DNA from: JALHNI01 sp965229305
Lineage (GTDB): Bacteria > Acidobacteriota > Terriglobia > Bryobacterales > Bryobacteraceae
Assembly (NCBI GenBank): GCA_965229305.1
Contig: CBDDIZ010000021.1
Coordinates: 79,963-143,962 of the forward strand
Length of the DNA stretch: 64,000 nt
Reading direction: 5' to 3'
The translations under genes and the position numbers were made by a program. Within the stretch, counting starts at the first letter, position 1. Each line of letters begins with the position of its first letter. Shown one piece after another: positions 35,413 through 43,429 of the stretch. A model generated the notes under the pieces. That model had not been told where the DNA came from, did not search any database, and saw nothing but the letters and a program-made list of their open reading frames with translations.

Positions 35413-37326
35413 CTACTTTTCCCAGCGCATGCCGACGCGCCACAAGCGGGGCGGGCCGATCTGGGCAGCGGGTGTCCAACCGGTGAGATAGGAGCGGTCG
35501 AGCACATTCTCCATGGCGCCCTGCAGAGAGAGGCGATCTGTCAGTTGCTGACGCACAACGCCTTGCACGGCCGCGTAACCGGGCAACAACTGCGTGTTGC
35601 GGTCGTCCTCGAACTGCAGCGAGGCAGAACGAATGCTGGCCGTCGCCATGGTGCGGCGCCAGCGCCAGGTGAGTTGACTCGAGCCCTGATGGCGCGCCAC
35701 CTGAGGCAGCCGCAAGCCCCCGGTGACGAAGCGAGAGTCGACGAAAAGGTAAGAGCCATCCCAACGGAAGGGGCCGAGGTCGCGGCGGAGGTCGATCTCG
35801 ATGCCGCGGCTGAGAGCCGAGCCGAAGTTCCGTCGCTGGCGCGTGATGAGCGCCGGCGTGGAACTAAGGGTGACGTTGGTGATGATGTCGTTCATCTCAC
35901 TACGGAAGAACGTAATGCCGGCGCGCGAACGCTCGCCGATCCAGTCGGCGCCGAGTTCGGCGCCAAAGAGCGTCTCCGGCGTCAGGCCCGGGTTCGCCTG
36001 CGTAACGGTGTTGCCGGCGCGGAACTCGCGATAAAGCTCGTTGAGCGTGGGCGACCGCAGCGAGCGCGAGACCGAGCCGCGCGTGCGCCACTGGCCTCGG
36101 CCGTACGTGAAGCCGCCACTGGGCGAAAAGAACTGCTCGCGATTCTGCAAGCCGGTGAGTTGTTCGCGGGCACCGAGAAAGATGCGCAGGTCCTTATAGT
36201 GGAAGTCGGTTTGGGCGAAGAAGCCGCGCTGGTTGATGGTGCCGCCGCCGGAGCGGACGCCGGTGGGATTGAGGAAGTCGTAGGAGATACCGTTGACGCG
36301 GTTGACGTCGACGCCGAAGACGCCATTCCACGAACTGCCGGCATGGCGATAGAGAGCCGATCCGCCGCCGGCCTGGGCGGGGACGCTTTGCCGGAAGGTA
36401 AGAGTCTCGGTGGCGCGCGTGGCGGCGATGGCGGAGAAGCCGGCGCGAAACTCCTGGCTCTGGAAGAAACCGGTGACGTTCACCGAGTCACGGCTCCACT
36501 GCCGGGCGTAAGTGCCGGCTAGGCTGCCGATGGACGTGGAGTTGGTCTGAATGGGGGTGCCGTTAGCGCGATCCTCGGCGAGCACGTCGAACTTCAGGCC
36601 GACGCGATGGGCGCCCTTCGTGTATTCCAGGCGCGTGTCACCGGTGACGAACTCGACGTTGGCGGGCGTATCGATACGGCCGCGAATGGTAGCCGGAACG
36701 ATCGGGTAGCCGTCAAACCGGAAGGCGCGGCCCTGGGCACCGAAACCCCAATTGCCAATCCGGTCCCAATAGCCGACCGACGGACTCACCTGACCGCGAT
36801 TGCCGCCTTCGATCGCGCCGTAATAGTGGCGGGCGTCGATCGGCTTCGAGAAGAGCGAAATCGAGCCGGACATGGCGCGGTCGCCAAATACGGACGAACT
36901 GGCGCCGCGCGTCACTTCGATTTGATTGACGGATTCCGGCGCGACCCGCGTCCAATAGACCCAGCCGCCGAAGGGATCGTTCAGCGGAACGCCATCCCAC
37001 AGCACCAACGTGCGGCTGGCGCCCGTGGAACCTAACCCGCGGAGCGAGATGCCTTGCGTGGTGGGGTTGGCGACCAGGCCGGAAGAACGGCGGAAGAGCG
37101 TAAAGCCGGGAACTTGGCGCAAACGGTCGTCGAGGTTCACCCCGGGGACGGTTTGCACCTCGGGCGCGCCGAGGATCGTCATCGACGCGGGGGCTTCCGC
37201 CTTGACGCTGCCGACCACGGTGACTTCGGTTTTGATGCGCTCGGGTTCAGGCGCCGGGGCCTGCGCCCAAAGGCGCGGCGTCAGCAGCATCAGGGCGGCG
37301 AAAGAGAACGGCAAGCGGTGATACAT
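35413..37326 (-). CDS. TonB-dependent receptor (vitamin/siderophore-type size)
   Basis: 637 residues from ATG 37326, where a signal begins (MYHRLPFSFAALMLLTPRLWAQ); the frame is open further upstream inside the DUF58 gene. The plug domain reads NLDDRLRQVPGFTLFRRSSG, GISLRGLGSTGASRTLVLWD and GVPLNDPFGGWVYW, then IEVTRGASSSVFGDRAMSG. The barrel ends IGPPRLWRVGMRWEK. It has no carboxypeptidase-like extension, unlike the two larger receptors in the window, so it is closer to the classic BtuB/FepA size. The ligand is unknown. Its first 80 bases overlap the end of the DUF58 gene. Confidence 0.92.
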   Translation of the reverse strand: MYHRLPFSFAALMLLTPRLWAQAPAPEPERIKTEVTVVGSVKAEAPASMTILGAPEVQTVPGVNLDDRLRQVPGFTLFRRSSGLVANPTTQGISLRGLGSTGASRTLVLWDGVPLNDPFGGWVYWTRVAPESVNQIEVTRGASSSVFGDRAMSGSISLFSKPIDARHYYGAIEGGNRGQVSPSVGYWDRIGNWGFGAQGRAFRFDGYPIVPATIRGRIDTPANVEFVTGDTRLEYTKGAHRVGLKFDVLAEDRANGTPIQTNSTSIGSLAGTYARQWSRDSVNVTGFFQSQEFRAGFSAIAATRATETLTFRQSVPAQAGGGSALYRHAGSSWNGVFGVDVNRVNGISYDFLNPTGVRSGGGTINQRGFFAQTDFHYKDLRIFLGAREQLTGLQNREQFFSPSGGFTYGRGQWRTRGSVSRSLRSPTLNELYREFRAGNTVTQANPGLTPETLFGAELGADWIGERSRAGITFFRSEMNDIITNVTLSSTPALITRQRRNFGSALSRGIEIDLRRDLGPFRWDGSYLFVDSRFVTGGLRLPQVARHQGSSQLTWRWRRTMATASIRSASLQFEDDRNTQLLPGYAAVQGVVRQQLTDRLSLQGAMENVLDRSYLTGWTPAAQIGPPRLWRVGMRWEK

Positions 37327-38386
37327 CTTCGTGGGCGTGTGGCAAACTCGAATTCGACGATCCTGGGGCGATCGGCTCCACGAGCGCCAGATACTTGAGG
37401 ATAGTATAAACGTCGCCGTCTGAAGGAGTTCGCAAATCCACCGTTTGCGTGGTGAGCCGAAGGTCGGCGCCGCGCTGGCTGAGGCTCCAGGCAAGGAAGG
37501 CGCAGCCTTCCACGGCGTTCTCAAACCAGGCGTCGAAGCCTTCGCCGCGCCGCTCGAGGTCCAGCGTGAGGTGGACCACCGGATCCTGCGTTTCGGTGAA
37601 TTCGCGCACCTGCAAAGCGCCGGTATGCGCGGTGGACTTCCAATCCACGCGGCGCGCGCTTTCGCCGTGCTCGTAAGGACGAATCCGGTAGAAGTCATCG
37701 CCGCGGCCGCGCCGGTGGGCGGTCAGTTCGCCCTCCAGTTTGCGGAATAGTTCGTCCCACTCGGGCTTGGGCTGCACGGAAGGATAAACGACAATCTCGC
37801 CGCCCAGCGGCACCGGCAGACGGCGTTCGGTGAAGCCGAACGGGAATGATGTGGAAAAGAAGAAGCGATTGTCCTTATAAAGGCCGCGGCGCGGAAACTC
37901 GACGCGGACGCTGGCTTCGTGCACGCTGCCGGAGGCGATCACCGGGTAATACAAGGGCGTGGGCATCACGGTGGCGCTATCGGCCTTTAAGTGAATGGAG
38001 AACGACGACATCCACTTCTTGCCGTTCACCACCTTCACGCGAGCGACCACGGGCTGCTTGGCGGCGATGTGCTCGGGGAGTGTGAACTCAAGGTCCAGGC
38101 GATAGAGCCCCAAGCGGCTGATGACGCCTGAGATCAGAAAGGTGGAAACCAGGAGCGCCAGTAGCAGAAACAGTAGGTTGTTGGCGGAGAGAAAAGCGGC
38201 CAGGCCCACCAGCACGATGACCATGGAGAAGGCCAAGCCCAGCTTGGTGACGCGCTGGCGAATCCCCCCGCTCCATAGCAGCCGCAGCCGCGCCCACACG
38301 GGTGAACTGGCCAGGTCCGCGGTCTTGATGCGCTCGCCGAGTCCGGCTTGCTTCAAAGCTTCTGCCCCCTGTCCGAATCGTGTCAC
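37247..38386 (-). CDS. DUF58 domain membrane protein
   Basis: About 379 residues from GTG 38386 (MTRFGQGAEALKQAGLGERI); ATG 38401 is also possible. Two hydrophobic helices near 55-95 (LGLAFSMVIVLVGLAAFLSA, LLFLLLALLVSTFLISGV) precede an immunoglobulin-like region. The DUF58 signature is HRRGRGDDFYRIRPYEHGES followed by ARRVDWKSTA (about 250), then a VWA-like part (VVHLTLDLERRGEGFDAWFE). In many bacteria such proteins accompany MoxR ATPases, but no moxR is seen here. The C-terminus overlaps the downstream TonB receptor start by 80 bases. Its start nearly abuts the divergent permease start. Confidence 0.88.
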   Translation of the reverse strand: MTRFGQGAEALKQAGLGERIKTADLASSPVWARLRLLWSGGIRQRVTKLGLAFSMVIVLVGLAAFLSANNLLFLLLALLVSTFLISGVISRLGLYRLDLEFTLPEHIAAKQPVVARVKVVNGKKWMSSFSIHLKADSATVMPTPLYYPVIASGSVHEASVRVEFPRRGLYKDNRFFFSTSFPFGFTERRLPVPLGGEIVVYPSVQPKPEWDELFRKLEGELTAHRRGRGDDFYRIRPYEHGESARRVDWKSTAHTGALQVREFTETQDPVVHLTLDLERRGEGFDAWFENAVEGCAFLAWSLSQRGADLRLTTQTVDLRTPSDGDVYTILKYLALVEPIAPGSSNSSLPHAHEDVSPLAVLFRRPDAADAAPLGAGPGA

Positions 38387-38387
38387 A

Positions 38388-39668
38388 ATGAGCCACCACA
38401 TGTCGAGCCTGCACCGTTCTCTTGGCCTGCGCGAGCTGATCTTCATGGGGCTGATCATCATCCAGCCCACGGCGCCCATGCCCTTGTTTGGCGTGGTTTT
38501 CAACGAGGCGCGCGGTCATGTGGTGAGCGCCATTCTCGTGGGCATGCTGGGGATGATGTGCACGGCTTATTCGTACGGCAAGATGGCGCAGGTGTATCCG
38601 AGCGCGGGGTCGGCCTTCACGTACGTCGGGCGCACGCTGCATCCGGCGGCCGGGTACCTGACCGGGTGGGCGATGCTGCTCGATTACGTTCTCAATCCGG
38701 TAATCTGCACCATCTGGTGCGCGAAGGCCGCGGGGAACATTCTGCCCGTGGTGCCGTATGTGGCCTGGGTGGTGTTCTTTGCGCTGCTGTTCACCGGGTT
38801 GAATCTGCGCCGCATTCAAGCGACCGCCAAGACGAACCAGGTGCTCACCATGGCCATGGGTGCGGTGATCGTGTGGATGCTGGTAGCGGCGTGGCGGTCC
38901 TTGCAAGGGCCGGTCGACTGGTTCCAGCCGTTCTATGACCCTGCCCAATTCGACTGGCAGCACTTCTCGCAAGGCACTTCGATCGCCGTGCTGACTTACA
39001 TCGGCTTCGACGCCATCTCCACGCTGTCCGAAGAGGTGCATGACCCGCGGCGCAACATTTTGCGCGGCACCGTGCTCGTCTGCTTCATCATCGGGTTGCT
39101 ATCGGCAATCGAAGTCTATGCGGCGCAGCTCGTATGGCCGGTGGGGCGGCCGTTTCCGGACGTCGACACCGCCTATGTGCACGTGGCGGGCGTGGCCGGC
39201 GGTCCGTGGCTGTTTCAGGCCGTAAACCTGACCCTGCTGGTGGCGACCATCGGCTCCGGCTCCGGGGCGATGGGAGCAGGAGCTCGGCTGCTGTTTGGCA
39301 TGGGCCGCGAAGGGAGCCTGCCGAAAGGGCTATTCGGCTATCTGGATCCGGTGACTCAGGTGCCGAGCCGCAACGTCGTTCTGATCGGCACGCTGGCGCT
39401 GATCGGCGGCTTCCTGGTGAGCTATCAACTGGGGGCGGAGATGCTGAACTTCGGCGCGTTTCTCGGCTTCATGGGCGTCAACATGGCCGCGCTGCGTTGC
39501 CATGGGTGGCATCCGGTTCCGGCCGTGGGTCTGCTGGTGTGCGGCTTTCTCTGGTGGAAGCTCAGCTTGGCGGCCAAGGTGGTGGGCGGCCTATGGATCC
39601 TGATTGGCGCCCTCTACGGCGGTTTCACCGGCGGCTTCAAGCGTCCTTTGGCGGCAGAGATAGAATAG
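38388..39668 (+). CDS. APC-superfamily amino acid permease
   Basis: About 426 residues from ATG 38388 (or ATG 38400). Multiple membrane helices: LIFMGLIIIQPTAPMPLFGV, VVSAILVGMLGMMCTAYSYG, AGYLTGWAMLLDYVLNPVIC, VAWVVFFALLFTGLNL and further pairs to LWILIGALYGGFTGGF. The conserved loop FDAISTLSEEVHDPRRNILRG (helix 6) is typical of amino-acid permeases of the APC family. The substrate is unknown. The start lies two bases from that of the divergent DUF58 gene, so any promoter must lie inside one of the coding regions or the mRNA must be leaderless. Confidence 0.9.
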   Translation: MSHHMSSLHRSLGLRELIFMGLIIIQPTAPMPLFGVVFNEARGHVVSAILVGMLGMMCTAYSYGKMAQVYPSAGSAFTYVGRTLHPAAGYLTGWAMLLDYVLNPVICTIWCAKAAGNILPVVPYVAWVVFFALLFTGLNLRRIQATAKTNQVLTMAMGAVIVWMLVAAWRSLQGPVDWFQPFYDPAQFDWQHFSQGTSIAVLTYIGFDAISTLSEEVHDPRRNILRGTVLVCFIIGLLSAIEVYAAQLVWPVGRPFPDVDTAYVHVAGVAGGPWLFQAVNLTLLVATIGSGSGAMGAGARLLFGMGREGSLPKGLFGYLDPVTQVPSRNVVLIGTLALIGGFLVSYQLGAEMLNFGAFLGFMGVNMAALRCHGWHPVPAVGLLVCGFLWWKLSLAAKVVGGLWILIGALYGGFTGGFKRPLAAEIE

Positions 39669-39673
39669 CGGCC

Positions 39674-40303
39674 ATGCGCCGCTTTGCCCTCCTTTTCTCC
39701 ACCATTTCCCTGCTGACCTCCTCGCTTCTCGCCGCCGACTGGAAGCCGCTTTTCAATGGCCGTGACCTCACCGGCTGGAAAATGACCGGCCCAGGCAAGT
39801 TCGAAGTGGAGAACGGCCTGCTGAAAACCGTGGGCGGCATGGGCCTGCTCTACAGCACTGCCGGCCCGGTGGGAGACGGCCGAATCAGAGTGGTTTTCAA
39901 GACCAGCGGCGATCGCGACAACTCCGGCATCGTGATCCGCATGCCGGAAGCGCCCATGGACCCCTGGTATGGCGTGCACAACGGCTATGAGGTTCAAATT
40001 GACGGCGCCGGCGACGAGTGGCATTGCACCGGGGCGATCTATTCCCTGTCGAAGGTACTAAAACGTACACAGAAGCCGACCGGCGAGTGGAACACCCTCG
40101 AAATCGAACAAAAAGGTGCACGAACTCGCGTTTTTCTGAATGGCGAGTTAGTAAATGACTATCGCGAAGGTCAGGCAGTACCAGAACGAAAGCAATGGTA
40201 CGAACCAGTACGCGGACCGCGCCCGAATTCGGGTTATATCGGCTTACAAAATCACGATGGCCGCTCGGCGGTCTACTTCCGCGAGATCAGCGTTAAGCAG
40301 TAG
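39674..40303 (+). CDS. exported DUF1080 protein (3-keto-disaccharide hydrolase / LamG-like)
   Basis: 209 residues with a signal peptide (RRFALLFSTISLLTSSLLAA). DUF1080 pattern: DWKPLFNGRDLTGWKMTGPG, FEVENGLLKTVGGMGLLY, SGIVIRMPEAP, NGYEVQIDGAGDEWHCTGAI, YSLSKVLKRTQKPTGEWNTL and GYIGLQNHDGRSAVYFREIS. It is a concanavalin/LamG-type beta-sandwich acting outside the cytoplasm on carbohydrate; some members hydrolyse 3-keto-glucosides. It starts five bases after the permease stop. Confidence 0.9.
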   Translation: MRRFALLFSTISLLTSSLLAADWKPLFNGRDLTGWKMTGPGKFEVENGLLKTVGGMGLLYSTAGPVGDGRIRVVFKTSGDRDNSGIVIRMPEAPMDPWYGVHNGYEVQIDGAGDEWHCTGAIYSLSKVLKRTQKPTGEWNTLEIEQKGARTRVFLNGELVNDYREGQAVPERKQWYEPVRGPRPNSGYIGLQNHDGRSAVYFREISVKQ

Positions 40304-40418
40304 ATCCTGAAAGACTTATCCGACGCGCATCACCCATCCCGGTTGGTTTCGTACTAGTACAGCGCGTTCATAATTGTTACTCACTAAGGTGGCCTAAAGT
40401 CGGGTCTCTCCGTGTATT

Positions 40419-40449
40419 CTTAGTAGGGCCTAAAGGCCTAACTACTAAG
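40419..40449 (+). repeat. long inverted repeat in the leader of the PEP-CTERM gene
   Basis: CTTAGTAG (40419-40426) with GGCC (40427-40430) faces GGCC (40435-40438) and CTACTAAG (40442-40449), around a TAAA loop and a TAA bulge. It lies 22 bases before the start codon and just upstream of the GGAGG ribosome site. A related GGCCTAAAG occurs at 40391-40399. It could be an operator or an mRNA hairpin affecting translation; which one cannot be told. Confidence 0.55.
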
Positions 40450-40471
40450 GAATATCTACGGAGGTCAGTAA

Positions 40472-41254
40472 GTGTTTAAGCGTATATCTATGGTGCTATC
40501 GGCGGCGGTGCTGCTCACAGTCGTTCCGGCATCGGCGTCCATTGTGCGGACCTACGGCGAGAACTATGATCTCGGTGGTGACACGAAATGGAAGTCCGAT
40601 GCGGACTTGGGTGGTTCGGGGGCACTGGTGACCGATACGGGTTTCGCCGGCGCGTATAAAGTGCGGATCGACACGACCAGCGGACCGTATCAGCAGGCTT
40701 TCTGCCTGGATCTGTTCCTGGGCATCGATGCGACCAACAGCAATCCGGGCTATACGGAGAACCTGGTGCTGCCTACCAGCACGACGCTCGCTGACTACAC
40801 CCGTGTGTCGCGCGCGGCCTGGATTTTCTCCGACGTTTTTCCGAACATCTCCGCTCTCGCCACGCAGAACTCCACCAATGTACAGACGATCGCCGTGGCG
40901 CTGCAGTTCGCTCTGTGGGAAGTGATGATCGACAACCCGACCAGCTCGGCCAATGGCTGGGGTCTGGAATCGGGCTACTTCCAGAAGAACTCCTCGGGCG
41001 TCACCGGTTCGGGCATCGATTATGCCAAGGCGACGTCGCTGGCTTCCTCTTTCATCTCGGCGCATCAGGGCACGGTGGACACCGCCGCCGCGAACCGCTC
41101 GGTGGTGCTGGTGGACGTAGGCTGGACGTCGAGCTACGGCCCGCAGCGTCTGATCACCTACCCCGGCAATCAGGTTCCCGAGCCGGCCACGATGGCCCTG
41201 TTCGGCTCGGCCCTGACGGTGCTCGGCCTGATGGCCCGCCGCCGCAAGGTCTAG
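40472..41254 (+). CDS. PEP-CTERM sorting-domain exported protein
   Basis: 260 residues from GTG 40472, with GGAGG at 40460-40464. A signal peptide (ISMVLSAAVLLTVVPASAS) is followed by a beta-rich Ser/Thr/Gly-rich body with two Cys at most. The C-terminus is a textbook PEP-CTERM: VPEPATMALFGSALTVLGLM then ARRRKV. Such proteins are processed by an exosortase and are typically linked to exopolysaccharide. No exosortase gene is seen in this window; the exopolysaccharide locus at 57 kb is on the same fragment. A strong terminator follows. Confidence 0.93.
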   Translation: MFKRISMVLSAAVLLTVVPASASIVRTYGENYDLGGDTKWKSDADLGGSGALVTDTGFAGAYKVRIDTTSGPYQQAFCLDLFLGIDATNSNPGYTENLVLPTSTTLADYTRVSRAAWIFSDVFPNISALATQNSTNVQTIAVALQFALWEVMIDNPTSSANGWGLESGYFQKNSSGVTGSGIDYAKATSLASSFISAHQGTVDTAAANRSVVLVDVGWTSSYGPQRLITYPGNQVPEPATMALFGSALTVLGLMARRRKV

Positions 41255-41281
41255 CGCAACACTTTGGTCCTTCGCTCTCTG

Positions 41282-41320
41282 GCCCCACGCCCCCCCGGGC
41301 GTGGGGCTTATTTATTCTTA
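41282..41320 (+). terminator. rho-independent terminator after the PEP-CTERM gene
   Basis: An 11-bp perfect stem, GCCCCACGCCC (41282-41292) with GGGCGTGGGGC (41297-41307), is followed by TTATTTATTCTTA. Confidence 0.88.
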
Positions 41321-41349
41321 GTCGGTCAACGACAGCCGAAAAGTCTAGA

Positions 41350-43050
41350 GTGCCTCGTCTCGCCGAGAATTTGGAATGGTCGTTCCGTTACTTTGCTTCG
41401 GATCCAGCAGGATCCATGGCCACCTTTGAGGAGATGTACACCCTGGATCGGATCGGCCTACTGGCCACGGTCCTACAGTTATTAAGCGAACCCAGTGAAA
41501 CACCGGGCGGCATCGCGATTGTCGCGTTTCTGGCACGTAAGGGCGAGATCCTCCCCCTGCTGCGGCTGCTGGAGACACCGCTAACCAGCCGGATTCGCCT
41601 CGCCAAGTATGGCGTGCAAGTGGACGCCGATCTCGACCAGCAACTGGCCGACGACCTCTTGAAGTCAGACGACCATCAGTTGCGCCACAATCTGCTCGAG
41701 ATCCTCTCGCAAGCCCCCGTCCGCAGCCAGACGCTGTTGCGCCTCACTCCCCTGCTCCGCGACCGCAACGCGCGAACCCAATCGAAGATCGCCCTGCTGC
41801 TGGCCCGGGCCGAGCCCGAAGGCGAGTGGATCGCCGAGGGCCTGAACGACCCGGACCCGCGCGTCCGCGCCAACATCGTCGAAGCGCTGTGGAGCCACGC
41901 GAGCGAGTTCGCCCGGCAGACGTTTGCCCGCACCGCGAGTGACCCGCATCATCGGGTCTCGGCTAACGCCATCTATGGCTTGTACCGGCTGGGTGACCAG
42001 TCCGCCCTCCGCCGCATTCGACAGTTGCTGGCGGGCAGTGGACTTGAGCGAAGATCCGGCCTTTGGCTCGCCGAACGGACCGCCGACCCGCGCTATTTGC
42101 CGATCCTCGGCAAGCTGATCGGCAAGGTGGAGCCCGAGGCCCGGCAGCGCTGCCTGCGCGTAATCCAAGCGGCCAAGGCCCGGCGCGAGAAAGCGATCGC
42201 GAAGGGGCAGATCAGTATTGAGGTGGCACGGCGCGAGCCGCGGCACGCCCGGCTCTGCCTGACCGATAGCGAAGGCCGCCGGCTGCCGCACTTCCATCCC
42301 TTCGACCTGATTCCGGCCGCCGCCGGACAGCCCATCGACGACTTCGAACTGGAGCGCAGGCAGATTGCCCCGATGCGGACGGTGGTGTTGCTGATCGGCG
42401 ATTGTCCGGACTGGGGGGCCGGCTGGCGGGACTCGATCCCGTCAGCGACGCCGCTAGGCGCCGCCGATCGGTTTGGCTTCCTCCATTTCGATTCCGCGGC
42501 TGTCGTTGAGCCGGGGCCCACGGCGGCCGACGAAGGTTCGTTTAAGATGCTCGGTGTTGAGGTGACGGCTGAGGAGGCCGCACCCGTCGCCGCCGCGCCC
42601 AAGGTGCGGAAAGCCTCAATTCATTGGGCCGGCAAGGCGATCTCGGCCTTGCGCCGAGCCTTCGACAGCCGTCCGTCGCACCGGCCCAGTCTGGACGCGG
42701 CCCTGCGCCTCGTGGCGGCTGAAGCCACCGCCGAAACGCATGTCGTCATTCTGCAGCAGGCGCAGGAGTGGCCGGCGATTCAGCCGCCGGCTGGCCTCGA
42801 GATCGACGTCGTCGCCACGCACCATCACGCAGAGAATGCTCAGGCCTGCAAAAAGTCCGGGGGGCTGTTTCTGCGGCTGGACGATCGTGACGATATCGGT
42901 GCTCGGGTGCAGGAACTCAGTGTCGGCTGGCGGGCGGACTACGACCTTCGCTATACGGCAACCGAGGGGGAATTGGACCAACTCGAAATCGTCGCCGAAA
43001 CTGGCTACGGACGTTGGGAACTGCGGGCGGCGAATTGGGAAAGTCGCTGA
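41350..43050 (+). CDS. HEAT-repeat protein with a VWA-like C-terminal part
   Basis: About 566 residues from GTG 41350 (MPRLAENLEWSFRYFASDPA); ATG 41416 is an alternative. The N-terminal 270 residues are HEAT/armadillo-like helical repeats: LLKSDDHQLRHNLLEILSQA, LLRDRNARTQSKIALLLARA, LNDPDPRVRANIVEALWSHA, TASDPHHRVSANAIYGLYRL. From about 340, RTVVLLIGDCPDWGAGW, ADRFGFLHFDSAAVV and later THVVILQQAQEW resemble a VWA fold, but the metal-binding DxSxS is replaced by GDCPD. Function unknown; scaffolding is plausible. No good ribosome site is seen. Confidence 0.75.
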   Translation: MPRLAENLEWSFRYFASDPAGSMATFEEMYTLDRIGLLATVLQLLSEPSETPGGIAIVAFLARKGEILPLLRLLETPLTSRIRLAKYGVQVDADLDQQLADDLLKSDDHQLRHNLLEILSQAPVRSQTLLRLTPLLRDRNARTQSKIALLLARAEPEGEWIAEGLNDPDPRVRANIVEALWSHASEFARQTFARTASDPHHRVSANAIYGLYRLGDQSALRRIRQLLAGSGLERRSGLWLAERTADPRYLPILGKLIGKVEPEARQRCLRVIQAAKARREKAIAKGQISIEVARREPRHARLCLTDSEGRRLPHFHPFDLIPAAAGQPIDDFELERRQIAPMRTVVLLIGDCPDWGAGWRDSIPSATPLGAADRFGFLHFDSAAVVEPGPTAADEGSFKMLGVEVTAEEAAPVAAAPKVRKASIHWAGKAISALRRAFDSRPSHRPSLDAALRLVAAEATAETHVVILQQAQEWPAIQPPAGLEIDVVATHHHAENAQACKKSGGLFLRLDDRDDIGARVQELSVGWRADYDLRYTATEGELDQLEIVAETGYGRWELRAANWESR

Positions 43051-43076
43051 CTTTCGAGGGGGGATTCAGCGATTCA

Positions 43077-43153
43077 TGGTGGGCGTGCAGGGACTCGAAC
43101 CCCGGGCCTCTTCCGTGTGAAGGAAGCGCTCTAACCAACTGAGCTACACGCCC
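43077..43153 (-). tRNA. tRNA-Val, anticodon CAC
   Basis: Minus strand. The acceptor stem GGGCGTG (5' end at 43153) pairs with CACGCCC (43087-43081), with discriminator A at 43080 and an encoded CCA at 43079-43077. The D-arm contains AGCTCAGTTGGTTAGAGC, the anticodon arm is CTTCC-TTCACAC-GGAAG (anticodon CAC, valine) and the T-arm contains GGTTCGAGTCC. It reads GTG codons. It is convergent with the HEAT-repeat gene. Confidence 0.97.
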
Positions 43154-43259
43154 ATTCCGGCTGACTCAATCAGTATACCGACTTCCGGGCTTCAATGACA
43201 AATTGTAAAAGCTGCATCCGCCCGTCTCACCCCCTGGGCAGTTTTGTCACAGCCGAGGG

Positions 43260-43346
43260 CTACTCGCCCGCTTTGGGCGGATGGGCGATCATGGCGAAGA
43301 ATAGGCCCAAGATAAAGAAACCAGCGATCAGGGCGGCCACGAGCAT
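43260..43346 (-). CDS. tiny single-pass membrane protein, 28 residues
   Basis: ATG 43346 to TAG 43260. The sequence starts MLVAALIAGFFILGLFFAMI and ends AHPPKAGE, a single hydrophobic helix with a short polar tail. GGAG lies about seven bases before the ATG. An in-frame GTG at 43367 would add NELEIP-type residues. It lies upstream of tRNA-Val on the same strand. Not recognised; it resembles cytochrome-oxidase-associated or other small membrane peptides only in general shape. The remaining bases between it and the LarA-like gene are A/T-rich and probably hold divergent promoters. Confidence 0.5.
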   Translation of the reverse strand: MLVAALIAGFFILGLFFAMIAHPPKAGE

Positions 43347-43429
43347 AGGGATCTCCAATTCGTTCACACTCTTTGCATTGCAATTCTCGGACCAATCAGT
43401 ACTGCCCTTCAGAGTCGCCGTCGGATAAC

